Shown: piece by piece, positions 32,915-43,669 of the stretch
Layout: each line of letters begins with the position of its first letter
How positions within the stretch are numbered: position 1 is the first letter of the stretch
From: Macrotis lagotis
Lineage: Eukaryota; Chordata; Mammalia; Peramelemorphia; Peramelidae
DNA length: 64,000 nucleotides
Direction: 5' to 3'
Assembly: GCF_037893015.1 (NCBI RefSeq)
Contig: NC_133663.1
Span: forward strand, 223,569,193 to 223,633,192
Made by a program: the position numbers and the translations under genes
The notes under the pieces: model-generated
What the model was told of the DNA's origin: nothing
Databases searched by the model: none
Seen by the model: the letters and a program-made list of their open reading frames with translations, nothing else

Positions 32915-34004
32915 AATATTAAAACTGCAATATTTGAATTAATACTAGATAATCAGAGCCTTAAGTCTGCTTCTTTAGTGAATTTATTTCTGTATTCTAA
33001 TTTAATAAAAATAAAAGTGTGAAAATGCTCATTCTAAAATTTTGTGATAGAAAATGATAGAAGGATTTTATAAACTCTTGCAGAGATAGAAATTTAGGGA
33101 TTTTTCTTTTTAATTTTAGTCATCTAACCAATGAAAAATGAATGTCTAGTTGTAATATAAAATATATTTCCACTGGTTAATGACAATTACTATATCAAAT
33201 GATAAATGCTCTTAAAGTTCAATTGCATATAGTATTTCTTCTGAACTATATTTAGATAAAAGCTAAACTTTAAAAGGAAAGAATCTTTTCATTTGAAGAC
33301 TCTTCTTTTCTACCACTGACATACAGGCTACATTCTCATAGAAACTCTACTGAATAACTAATATGTGTTTCCAATCAGTTCATTTGAAAATCTACTAGAT
33401 AGGAAAAAAAGAAACATAAATCGATGATAAATTTAAATTGGAAAACAACCTTAATACTGCAATAAGAAGTAATAAAAGGTTTACTTCTGCAGAATGTTTG
33501 TGCTGGTCCATGATGGTTTCAAGATGGCTTGTAAAATACATGCCCAAAAGCCATGGTTTTCAAATAGTCTGAAATTTGTGCTGCAATAAGTCAAAAGTTG
33601 GTAACATCTTGATCACATGATTACATATCTGATGAAGTATGATTACTGGATAACAGAAGGGAATAAGCTTCTCTGGAATAGCATACAAATGCAAATTAGG
33701 GTATATGCATATTTTTAACCATATTTTGGGAATTGGTTTGTGCTCAAACCTTTGTGGTGGCTTGGAAACAATTTGATGACAGATCAAGAACCTACAAGAA
33801 AACATTGTACTTTGTCAAAAGTTTGAATTTGATGTAAACATTTCACAAACACCAAAGTTGTTGAACACATAATAAATGATTGCTTAAAATCATGCAGAAA
33901 CAAAAACTTATAATGCTTCAAATATGCACATGTGAAATGTCACAGAGGAAAATGTTTGTAACATTAATAGGCAATTATTTACTGCTAAGGGCACCATTAA
34001 AACA
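32915..34004. other. Unassigned AT-rich interval
   Basis: No gene or repeat recognised over about 1.1 kb; reverse-strand frames near 33560-33805 lack known motifs. Confidence 0.35.
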
Positions 34005-34154
34005 TTTTTTTTAGTTTTTGCAAGGCAATGGGGTTAAGTGGCTTGCCCAAGGCCACACAGCTAGGTAATTATTAAGTGTCTGAGGCCGAATTTGAACTCA
34101 AGTACTCCTGATTCCAGGGCCAGTGCTCTATCCACTGCGCCACCTAGCCACCCC
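34005..34154 (-). mobile_element. WSINE1-like SINE
   Basis: A full-length reverse copy, well preserved (CAAGGCCACACAGCTAGGTA, GCCACCTAGCCACCCC). Flanks share only ATTAAA-like similarity, so the duplication is not convincing. Confidence 0.9.
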
Positions 34155-34269
34155 ATATTAAAGGATTTTTAACATAAACCCCTTGGACCATAGTCATAAA
34201 TCATTAAATGGCAACCATTAAACTAGGTGAATTCTGAGATCTTTTGCAACTCTAAATTCTATGATTCAA

Positions 34270-34735
34270 GGAACCTATATATATTGGGCAATGGTTGAGC
34301 AAATTATAGTGTATAAATATAATAGGATATTGTTTCACCATAAAATAAAGTGATTCAGAGAAATCTATTAAGGTATGAACTGATACAGTGTGAAATGAAC
34401 AGAACCATGAGAACAATTAACACAATAACAACAGCATTGTAAGGATAAATAAATTTGAAAAACTTAAGATCTCTAATCAATGTAATGACTATATTTCCAG
34501 AGGATCAGTGATGAAGCATGCTACCCACCCACCTCCTGTCAGGAAAGTGATAGATTCATTACAAAGTTTGAAGGATACACATTTTGGGAAATGCCTGTGT
34601 GAATTTGTTTGGTTTGACTATGCATATTTTATCAGCATTTTTTTCTTTTAAATTGAGGGGAAGGTGAATAGGAAAAGGTAGAGAGAAGAGAAAAATTCTC
34701 ATTACTTGAAAAATGAATTAAACTTTGATGATTCT
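34270..34735 (+). mobile_element. 5'-truncated L1 3' end, third subfamily
   Basis: GGGCAATGGTTGAGCAAATT, a GAACTGATACAGTGTGAAAT block, ATTTCCAGAGGATCAGTGAT, GAAGCATGCTACCCACCC and an A-rich end. This 3'UTR differs from those at 26 kb and 53 kb. Confidence 0.7.
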
Positions 34736-34774
34736 ATGAAAAAGATAAGAGATTAATAATTATCTTCCATCTGA

Positions 34775-34932
34775 AAGGTTTTTTTTAATTTTTTTAAATT
34801 TTTTGGCAATGGGATTAAGTGACTTGCCTAAGGTCACAGTTAGGTAATTATTAAGTGTCTTAGGTCACATTTGAATTCAGGTCTTCCTGATTCCAGGGCT
34901 GGTGCTCTATCCATTTTGCCACCTAGCTGCCC
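34775..34932 (-). mobile_element. WSINE1-like SINE with 8-bp TSD
   Basis: A reverse copy with a long T-rich start. CCATCTGA flanks it at 34767-34774 and 34933-34940; the repeat is short, so this is only suggestive. Confidence 0.85.
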
Positions 34933-34940
34933 CCATCTGA

Positions 34941-35284
34941 CAAATTTTCAAATGATCTGTCTGAAAACCCTTGTCAAAGCTATTTCACTGAAGCAAGAAT
35001 GGCTGAGCCATGGAAGTGGATTTGTGCACAGTTCTAGAGAAGAATATCAAAATGAAAAATGAATTAAAGAGTCAGCACATAGACAGCATCTACCTTTACA
35101 CCATCCCTTTTTTGCAAGTTCCAAACCCCCAATAAACTATAGTAGTATGAATGCCTCCTGAATGCTTCTGACTTAAGATAATTTTTTAAATAAAATTTTA
35201 TCTAAATTTGAAAGAATATCATAGATATAAATAAGTGGCAATTAGAATCAATTTTTGACTGCACCTATGATTTCATTATGATAT
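34941..35284. other. Unassigned interval
   Basis: No gene or repeat recognised. Confidence 0.3.
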
Positions 35285-35445
35285 TAGAGAAATCATGATC
35301 TGGAAATCCCTTTTACTAATAACTGTTCTGTGGCTTAAAGTCTTAGAGAGTTGGCCTCACTGAGAAATTGTGACTTTCTCAGGGTCACACATTTAGGTTT
35401 TCATTCTAACAGTACTTCTTTATTCATTGCATCATATTACCTCTT
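35285..35445 (-). mobile_element. MIR-family SINE, degraded
   Basis: GTGACTTTCTCAGGGTCACA, CATTTAGGTTTTCATTCTAA and CATTGCATCATATTACCTC. Confidence 0.45.
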
Positions 35446-35469
35446 ACTATTCATTAATAATGAAAATAT

Positions 35470-35705
35470 CAGTTTCTACTTCAATGGTAAAGTGGTTTAA
35501 AAAAAAACCAATCACTTACGGATCTAAATGTTAAAGGATCTGGGTTGCAACTCAAAGTTCTGATCCTTATAACTCCCTGACCTTGGGCTAAACTTCTCTA
35601 TATCTCAATTTTCTCAATTGTAAAATAAGTGCCCTATTTATCTCATGAAGCCTTTGTGAGGAACTTATATATTCCTAACCTTAAATCACTGAAAGTTAAA
35701 ATTGT
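35470..35705 (+). mobile_element. MIR-family SINE
   Basis: GGATCTGGGTTGCAACTCAA, TCCCTGACCTTGGGCTAAAC, TCAATTTTCTCAATTGTAAA and GAAGCCTTTGTGAGGAACTT. Confidence 0.6.
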
Positions 35706-37109
35706 AAGTTTTGTTTCTTTTTAATCTTGCTACAAATTATATTTCAGTATTGTAGTTAACTCTTATGGAGTGTAATTATCATAAAGGCTATGTTTTAATA
35801 GGGAAAAAATAGAAATCCTGGAGACTTATTTTTGCTTTTATTTCTCAGTCATTCACTCCTAGAGAAAGTCATTTTTCAGAGCACTTTAAAACCTAAGGCA
35901 ATTTAAATCAATTCAAGAAGGAGCTATGATTCAGTGATTGCAGCAGTGCAGAACAGAAAGGGTGCAACAGGAAGAGTTCAGTAGAGGTCAGCTTACCATA
36001 GTGAATAGTCAGCAATGAGATGTAGAAAAGGAGTACTGGCAGAGAATACCAGCAACTTGCAGAATAGTTAAGAAAGTAGTAAATGGCAGTTTAGATGTGA
36101 TGTTACCCATTGGGCTATGAGGTGCTCTGACTTTGCTTGTTTCATATATGTACGCCCTTGAATATTGATGAGACATGACTGTATATGAGAATATACCTCT
36201 TTGTATCTTTGTGTTTAGGGGAGGAATGTGTTCCTTAATATTTATCTTGCTATGACTTTTAATTAAATGCCTTTTTCTTTGAACAATTGTGCCCTCTGTT
36301 TAATTTGTTTAAAAAAATTATCAGAGGGAGACCAGATCAGAAACTATGTTTTTCAAGAGGTGCTGACTCAAAGTCAAGCCCGGAGAGCTTTGGGAGAGGA
36401 ACAGGGGTTGCTAGAGAAGGAGCTTAGGCTTTGGTTGCAATTAAATGGATAAAGTATTTAAATTCCTATAGATGAACTTGTTATCCATATAATCAATATT
36501 ATGTTAAGTTGAAAATGAGGGTAAAATAGAGGTGCTAATTGGAGGAATGGAACAGGATAGATTAATAGTAATAGTAAGGCTAAGGAACAAGAGAAGTTTA
36601 AGAAGAGTGAAGCAGAGGGAGAGATAATAGGAAATTTTGATCAGAAAGTAAAACATCAGAATTCAAGAGCACGAATGTGACCCTGTCATAGGTGTTGGCA
36701 AGGTTCAAGACAGAATCACTCTTTTGGAAGTATTAAAAATGTGTATTGAAGTTCCTGAGTATGAAGTCAGAGATACAAGGGGAAGAGTAAAAACAATGAG
36801 ACAGGCCCCTAACTCCTTTAATTTGGAGAGACAGTGATCTGGAACCAGTTTGCTTATAGCAGTAAAACCAGGTTATATCACACAGGGAACAGTTTTAAAA
36901 AAGGGAGTTTGCAGAATGAGGCTGACCAAAGATTTTGGAAGTGAGAGGGAGGAATGAGAAGTCCTCTTCATTCTCTCCCTGGACCAAGGTGTCAAGGACA
37001 TGAGCATTTTCTTCTGAAGAAAAACAAATTTCTATAAGCAACAGAAGATGGAAATTCTGAGTACTAGACAGGAGACAATATTGTGAAGGAGAAAGGTCAT
37101 AAGGATCTG
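35706..37109. other. Mostly unassigned interval
   Basis: 1.4 kb without a confident feature. Around 36500-37000 some wording (GAAGTTCCTGAGTATGAAGT) recalls ancient CR1/L2-type LINEs. A possible poly(A)-signal region at 36255-36300 raised the idea of an LTR but lacked supporting ends. Confidence 0.35.
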
Positions 37110-37280
37110 GAGTGGGAAGTCAAGAACTGGAATTCTAACACTGCTATTTACTCACTTTGTGATTTTAGGCAAGTCAATCAGGCTTCCATTCTCTAGATTT
37201 CCATTTTCTCAACTATAAAATTAAGATTTTGAATTAGGTAACCCCTCATATTCTTTCAAGCTCTAAATACATGACTGGAC
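37110..37280 (+). mobile_element. MIR-family SINE
   Basis: CTATTTACTCACTTTGTGAT, TTTAGGCAAGTCAATCAGGC, TTTCCATTTTCTCAACTATA and the CTTTCAAGCTCTAAAT end. Confidence 0.65.
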
Positions 37281-37944
37281 AATTTTATGACTAAAGAAGA
37301 AAAGGAGGGGGATCAAATGGCAGGACAAAGAGGTTATTTTGTTATTTGGGGTTTTTTTTGCCTCAACCTGATGCCACCTTCGAATTTCAGGAATTAGGGA
37401 AGCAGGTAGTGGGGGTTTGCCTGCCCTAAGAAAGAGGAAAAACTAGTTCCTCCAGAGACTCATGATAAATATGCACAACATCATTGTAGAGGGAACTTCT
37501 ATGACTTGCCATTCCAAGATGTGGAAACTGATGAGCTTTTAGACCATCTATATACCTTGTAAATGTCTGGTGATCAGACTCCCAGTGTCAGACTAAACAC
37601 ATATTTGGCACCAGTTTCTTAACTCCATTCCAAAATAGTGGAGGGGTATATTCAAAAGATAACTGACACATGGAATATCTACTCTAGTGATCCCTGGTAG
37701 TTTTCAGCACTTAATGCAGGGCTACTAATGCCTCTAGCTCCTAGATTCTTGGATCTCTGGTGATTCTAGCAACTTTGACATTGTGAGTTCAGAGCTCTAG
37801 CCACAATGACAGGCAGTCTCCTTCATATTTGTTGATTGTTTGATTGATTGGTACCTAGACAACCTCAGTTTAAAGCTAATCATTGAGAGATTTAGAGGAC
37901 TTAAGGGTAATACACCTGTTTAAATAAGCATTCATTTGCTTTAT
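37281..37944. other. Unassigned interval
   Basis: No gene or repeat recognised. Confidence 0.35.
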
Positions 37945-38872
37945 AAAGAACTACCCTGTAATAAAACTCTGCATACCTTTTGATCCAGTAATATCACTAA
38001 TTGTTGTGTATCCCAAAGAGGTCATAAGAAAAGGGTAAAAAACCCCACATGTACAAAAATGTTCATAGCAGCTCTTTTTGTTGTGCCAAAGAATTGGAAA
38101 TTGAGGAAATGTCCATCAATTAGGGAATGGTTGAACAAATTGAGGTGGATGCACTATTGTTCTATAAGAAATCATGAGGAACAGGACTTCTGAATAGTGT
38201 TGAAAGACTTGCAGGAACTGATGCTGAGTGAAGTGAGCAGCACCAGAAGAAAATTATACATACAAAACAGCAATATTGGGTGATGATTAACTATGATGAA
38301 CTTGTACATTTAAGCAGTATAATAATCAAAGACAATTCTACAAGACTTGTGATAGAAAATACCATCCATATCCAGAGAAAGAAGGTGGCTAGGTGGCACA
38401 GTGAATAGAGCACCAGCCCTGGAGTCAGGAGAACCTGAGTTCAAATTTGACCTCAGACACTTAAGAACTACCTAGCTATGTGGCCTTGGGCAAGCCACTT
38501 AACCCCGTTGCCTTTGCAAAATAAACTAAAAAAAAATCCAGAGAAAGAACGGTGAGTTTAAATGTAGATTAAAACTTACTATCCTCAATTTTTTTAAAGT
38601 AATCTTACACATTATGTCTTTTTTTTTCTAATTTTTTTCTATTTGGATTTGATTATTCTTTCACAATATGATGTTTAGCTCAGTTTAATATGGCTATACA
38701 TTTATAACTTATATTATATTATTTTCTATCAGGGAGAGGGAGACAGGAAAAAGGGAGGGAGAAAAATTGTAAAACTTAAAATTTTGCAAAAAATGATTGT
38801 TGAAAATTACTATTGCATGTAGTTGGAAAAATAAATAAATAAAATATTTAATAAAAAATTAAATAAAAATTT
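37945..38872 (+). mobile_element. 5'-truncated L1 3' end with nested SINE
   Basis: ORF2 tail blocks (TGCATACCTTTTGATCCAGT, AAATGTTCATAGCAGCTC, CCATCAATTAGGGAATGG, CTGATGCTGAGTGAAGTGAG) lead to the 3'UTR and the end AAATTGTAAAACTTAAAATT followed by an A-rich tail. A SINE interrupts it at 38384-38535. Confidence 0.85.
38384..38535 (+). mobile_element. WSINE1-like SINE with perfect 14-bp TSD
   Basis: ATCCAGAGAAAGAA at 38370-38383 and 38536-38549 flanks a full-length copy; removal restores the L1 3'UTR. Confidence 0.95.
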
Positions 38873-39239
38873 AAAAAGTTGCTCTAGCAGTTCCTATTGA
38901 ACACCTGTTAAGCAGTTCCTTCCTCTGGCCAATCAGAAAGCAAGTATGGTCACCTAAACAGAGGAATAGAGGAGCCTGGTTCAATTTGTTTAGCTGTATT
39001 ACTAGACTGAATCCTCAACTATTTACAACAGAATTTAAAGCGCTGTTTATAATACAATTTGAACTGTCTTAGGAAGATTCTGGAAAAATAACATCCTTTC
39101 TTGAATTGAACTGCCAAGAATTCAAACTGCTGCAGAGCAGAACCAGTTGGGCTGGCCATGGGGTTCAAATGCCAAATGTGCATTTGCTTAAAAGATTATT
39201 TTATATAGAACTCCAATAAGTCCAGTGCTCTAACTTCAT
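38873..39239. other. Unassigned interval
   Basis: No gene or repeat recognised with confidence. The LINE that follows may begin here. Confidence 0.3.
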
Positions 39240-39495
39240 GGAGGTCAGAAGTAAGGAGATAAGGAGATTCTCAAGGTCTCACTAAAGAGAGAATCATAGC
39301 AGAAGAAAAGTAGCTCAAAAGAAAAGAGATATGCACAAATGTCAAAATATCTCTGCCCTGAATGCCTGAACAGTAGTAGAGGCCTTTGAGTTCATATTGG
39401 TCTGATCAGCTACAGTTGGACACACTCTATACTGACCTAGACATCATGATGTCATTTTTGTCTTCTTTGACAACCAAGGATAAACAGCATTAAAG
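39240..39495 (+). mobile_element. RTE-like LINE 3' end
   Basis: GATTCTCAAGGTCTCACTAA, GAGTTCATATTGGTCTGATC, AGCTACAGTTGGACACACTC and the tail ATGATGTCATTTTTGTCTTC follow the same order as 60.55-60.78 kb, where a decayed C-terminal reading frame is visible. Confidence 0.6.
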
Positions 39496-39583
39496 GAGAA
39501 AGTTACATCATCCTTTTTCAAGTTCCACATATACAAGCAACAGTTAAGTATATAGCTAGTCAACCAATGGGTATTTGAATTCT

Positions 39584-39738
39584 TTTTTTTTTGCTTGTTT
39601 TTTTGCAAGGCAACAGGGTTAAGTGGCTTGCCCAAGGCCACAAAGCTAGGTAGTTATTAAGTGTCTGAGGCCAGATTTGAACTCTGGTCATCCTGACTCC
39701 AGGGCTGGTGCTCTGTCCACTGCACTACCTAGCTGCCC
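39584..39738 (-). mobile_element. WSINE1-like SINE with 9-bp TSD
   Basis: A reverse copy; TTGAATTCT flanks it at 39575-39583 and 39739-39747. Confidence 0.9.
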
Positions 39739-39839
39739 TTGAATTCTCATAGACACCACGGGAAGGTAAGGTTTGCCTGAAGCTATTGGCTTTAACTTAG
39801 AAGACAAATTTACAATCAATAATATTCAGCATGCAAGAA

Positions 39840-39985
39840 GAATTTATTTTTAAATTTTTATTCATTTTGAATTTAAATACAAAGAAAAAAAAGACATTTC
39901 CATGTACACAGTACAACATGAAAAAAGGAATTTCCATTTCAAGCTGTTTATATTTTTCATTTGCAAAACTAAAGTTTGCTTTTTT
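39840..39985 (-). mobile_element. Possible L1-type 3' end
   Basis: T-rich start with TTCATTTTGAATTTAAATAC and a GTTTATATTTTTCATTTGCA block resembles a reverse A-tailed LINE end; weak. Confidence 0.3.
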
Positions 39986-40034
39986 ATGCTTCTAAGTTTC
40001 TTTTGTTCTCTGCTGTGCACTTTTTTCCTCCATC

Positions 40035-40162
40035 CTTCCTTCTTTACTGAAAAAACACTTTACTAAGAACTTATATATGTCTAGCCCAAATAGGTACTGG
40101 AAACACAAAGACAAAAATAAAACAATCCTTGGCCTCAAGGAGTTTATAATCCATTGAAGAAA
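40035..40162 (+). mobile_element. L2-like fragment
   Basis: CACTTTACTAAGAACTTATA, GGTACTGGAAACACAAAGAC, TCCTTGGCCTCAAGGAGTTT are the familiar L2-type phrases. Confidence 0.5.
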
Positions 40163-40164
40163 AC

Positions 40165-40410
40165 AACATGGTACAGTGGATGGGATTAGGCTGGAGTCAG
40201 AAAGACCCCAAATCTCACCTCAGTCACTTACTAGTTAAATGCTCTCGGACAGGTCTTAACTGCTTTCTTAACTGCTGTTTACCTAAGTTTCCTCATCTAT
40301 TAAAATGGGGATAATATTAATCCTTACCTTCTAGATTTGTTATGAGGATCAAATGAGATAAAAATTGTAAAGCATCATAAGCACTTTAAAAATGTCAGTA
40401 TTATTATTAT
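40165..40410 (+). mobile_element. MIR-family SINE
   Basis: ACATGGTACAGTGGATGGGA, AGGCTGGAGTCAGAAAGACC, AGTTTCCTCATCTATTAAAA and TGTTATGAGGATCAAATGAG. Confidence 0.75.
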
Positions 40411-41207
40411 TTAGAAAAGTAAACCCAAAATATAAATAAAATAGATACTAAGTAACATCCACAGGGAGGACCCATGCAATTGAGTCCAAACATTAAGAAA
40501 TATCTTTAGACATCCTATAGAGTGAGACTTTAAGATGAGCTTTGAAAGAAGACAGGGATTCTAAGATCTGCAGGTAAAGGTTTAAAAAAAACTTTCCTAC
40601 CCCAGTTTTATTTCATTATTAGAGAACAAATATTAAGAATAAAGCAGAATTGCATTTGAAGAAAATCTCGAAACCCTACATTTTGGTGACAGAAACAGTT
40701 TCATATACTGGGAGATGAATTTGAGACTGTATACAAAACAGCACAAGGTCCTGCTCCAATGTCTGCCTAAAAATCTACTTCACTCAAGAAGGGATCCCAC
40801 TAACCAGGAGTCCTTTTCATGATTATCCACTGAAGCATCACTGACTCCCAGCAATGACAGCTTTGTCTATGTGTAAAACACATCCCATCCACATCTTTCA
40901 AGCGTTTAAGTTTACTGTGATTTCACATTTATAAATTCATTTTCATAGTTAATTATATCTGGACTAATCCTGTTGGAAAAAAAGATAAGCAGAACATTTC
41001 TGAAATAAGTGACTTGGACATTTCTCTTGAATGATGCTATCTACAGCCTGGGTTGATATTTGTATATGGATAATAATAGCACAAATGATTAAATTTCTTA
41101 AGGTTGACAATGATGGAACAAAAATATTGAGAATAATGTTGGATACATTCAGGCAGATGACTTTTTTAAAGAGAAAAATAAATGATCTTCTTGAATTTCT
41201 GGTAGAA
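40411..41207. other. Mostly unassigned interval
   Basis: No gene recognised. A short L2-like phrase (AGATGAGCTTTGAAAGAAGA) occurs near 40534. The 72-codon frame at 41031 has no known motif. Confidence 0.35.
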
Positions 41208-41390
41208 AGGACATGCTCAGAGCTGGGAGCCAGGAAATGTGGATTCTAGCTCTGGCATGACCATGTAGTTTGCATTGTTACCTTGAAGAAGTTACTTCTC
41301 CTATATGGGTCTCAGATCCCTTCTCTGTAACACGAAGAGTTAGATTAGAAAATCCAGATTCAATTAGGAAATCAAAAAGCAGGTTCCTTC
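41208..41390 (+). mobile_element. MIR-family SINE
   Basis: GACATGCTCAGAGCTGGGAG, GATTCTAGCTCTGGCATGAC, TTACCTTGAAGAAGTTACTT and GATCCCTTCTCTGTAACACG. Confidence 0.6.
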
Positions 41391-41875
41391 CTGTTTTAAC
41401 ATGTTATAATGCTCTGTTCCCTACTTATTTGATGAGCAGATAAAAACAGATTAAAAGGTCTCTACTTTTCCATTAAAAAATTAAAACCAATATTACTACC
41501 CCCCATATTTTCACTTTATTACAGAGAACACCACAGTGTTTGACCATTTAAAAAGGATATGAAGAACCTAAATGTACTATTAACCATTTGCAAAAGATGT
41601 TATTAGAAGTTATTCAAATTACCAGTCCATGGTAAATCTTACATTTGCATAAACACTGATAAGACAATTCAGTGAAGGAATTCATTTGGGAATTCTACAT
41701 TACAACTGAGATACAAAGAGTACTTCACTGGAAATTTCCCTGAGATATCCTTGTTAACAGAACGAACATATATTAAGCACAACTTAATTTCAAGAAAGTA
41801 TCTTTGAAGGCAAATGGTAATTGTTCTGAGTTTTCCTCCCTCTCCCCAACTGCCACCCTGTCTCCAAGGTTGCAC
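41391..41875. other. Unassigned interval
   Basis: No gene or repeat recognised upstream of the ORF-less L1 derivative. Confidence 0.35.
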
Positions 41876-43510
41876 TGCCTCTTCACTTTAAAGCTAGGAC
41901 CAGATGACAGAGTAAATGCAGGAAATCCCGGCAGCTATCCCTCAGACCACTCTAAATGCCTTTAAATAGTGACTATAACCAAATTCTACATTGGCAGAAC
42001 TCATAGAAAGGCTGAGTGAAACAATTTTCCAGCCCAAGACAACTTGGAAGATCATGAGGAAAGGTCTGTTACACTGAGGTAGGAAAGGGCCACAGTGCAA
42101 GACATCTCTAGTCATCCAGGAAAAAAGCTGAGATATGGTTGGGTCTCTGGGGATGCTTGGGTACATGGCAGCAGCAGTGGATTCCAGACTCCTCAGCCCA
42201 GGGATTATCAAAGACAATTTAGAAGGTCAGCAGGAAAACTCTACTGCACTAGAGAAAGTAGACCTCCTTACAGCTCCAGGGCAGAGGGGAGTCCTTGTGA
42301 TCATCCCCATGATGCTTCAGTGGATCAGAATGAAAAGGACTCCTGGTTATTGGGATCCCTCCTTGAGTGAAGTAGAGTTTTAGGGAGACACTAGAGCAGG
42401 ACCTTGGGCTATTTTGTATACTGCCTCAAATTAATCTTCCAGTGTATGAAACTATTTCTGTCATCAGAAACAGCCCTGGGGAACCATCCAGAAGTTACCT
42501 GGCCACTGCTTCCAGGATGTTAAGGGTTTGAGAATGAGATTGCTATCTCCAAAGCAAGTCTCTGTGGCTTTGCCCATACTTAGATCCCAGTCTTAGAGAG
42601 GGGATCCTTACCTCCACAGTGGAGCAGGAACTCTCCTTATAGCTCCAGGGAAGAGGGGAGTTCTTGTGGTCATCCCCAGACCAGAGCTTACATCAGAAGA
42701 GTGGTCAGAGTTCTCAAGACCTTGAAGGAATTAAGGTCCTTTGGCGTGGGTGTATCCCTGAAAACAGTTGCAAAAGCACTGAAAAGGGAACTGAATATAA
42801 AGGTATAATATGTCATGAAGATGGCATTAATGGGTGGGAAAGGAATATACTGGGAGAAAGGGAAAGGATAGATAGAATGGGCTGAGTTATTTCACATAAA
42901 AGCTTTTGCAATGTAGCAGAAAAGGGAAAGGTGAGGGGGGATGATTGAGCCTTTACTCTCATAAGAAATGACTTAGAGGAAATCACATAAACATTCAATT
43001 GGGTATAGAAATCTGTCCTTCCTTAAAGGAAAATAGGAAAGGAAAGGAATGAGAGAAAGGGGACAGGGAGAGGGGAGGTATAGGTGATAGAAGAGAGAAG
43101 ATTATGGGAGAGGGTAGTCAGATACAAAATACTTTTGAGGAGGGAGAGGGGAAAGGAAAGAAAGAATAGAATAAATGGAGGTGGTAAGAATAGAATGGAG
43201 GGAAATACAACTAGCAATAGTAACCATGGGGAAAAATATTGAAGCAATTTCTCTGATGGACTTGTAAGAAAGAATGCTATGCATCTCCAAAACAGAACTG
43301 ATGGCATCTGAATACAGACTGAAGCACACTTTCTTTTCCTCTCACTTTATTTTTTCTTGAGGTTTCTCTCTCTTTGTGTTTGTGGGGGATGATTATGTTT
43401 ACTTTTGCAACAACACTATTGCATTAATGTGAAAAAATAAACAAAAAATGATTGGTAAATATTACCATGGCTTGTAGTTAGAAAAATAAATAAAATTTAA
43501 AAAAAAATCA
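41876..43510 (+). mobile_element. ORF-less L1/HAL1 derivative: 5'UTR joined to 3' region
   Basis: The first 900 bases have the composition and wording of an L1 5'UTR (TCTTTAAAGCTAGGACCAGA, AAGACAACTTGGAAGATCAT, CTCCAGGGAAGAGGGGAG). I recall this 5'UTR from marsupial L1s but did not search for it. From about 42785 the sequence turns into the purine-rich 3' region seen at 9.04-9.54 kb (AATTGGGTATAGAAATCTGT, GATACAAAATACTTTTGAGG, AACAGAACTGATGGCATCTG, ATACAGACTGAAGCACACTT) and ends in an A-rich tail at about 43510. Neither ORF1 nor ORF2 is present, and the antisense SINE modules are also absent. No clear target-site duplication was seen. Confidence 0.6.
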
Positions 43511-43516
43511 GGACCC

Positions 43517-43669
43517 TGAAATCTACAGATTATGCAGGGTTATTTTCTATTGTTTCATTCATGGGCCACCAGTCAGCTTCTTTGGAGAAATAAATTTCAA
43601 ATAAAATTAAGCAATGATGGCTTCATTGCTTCATTCATGTGCATCTCTTCTGTATTAAAGTGCTGGCAT
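43517..43669 (-). pseudogene. NEK6: Presumed 3'UTR of the NEK6 processed pseudogene
   Basis: This piece is assigned by position. The full-length L1 at 43670-50506 carries a target-site duplication, so 43669 and 50507 were adjacent before it inserted. Closing the gap places this sequence directly after the last NEK6 codons on the minus strand. I cannot recognise the 3'UTR itself, and its far end, next to the A-rich tail of the element at 41876-43510, is uncertain. Confidence 0.45.
43656..43669. repeat. Target-site duplication of the full-length L1, left copy
   Basis: TAAAGTGCTGGCAT, repeated as TAAAGTGTTGGCAT at 50507-50520 with one difference. Confidence 0.85.

Noticed and set aside
36120-36340. 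Possible solo LTR
   Set aside because: A poly(A)-signal-like region and purine-rich downstream sequence suggested it, but no TG...CA ends, duplication or second copy was seen.
42095-42383. Forward frames of 80-90 codons
   Set aside because: They lie in the L1-type 5'UTR and show no protein family resemblance.
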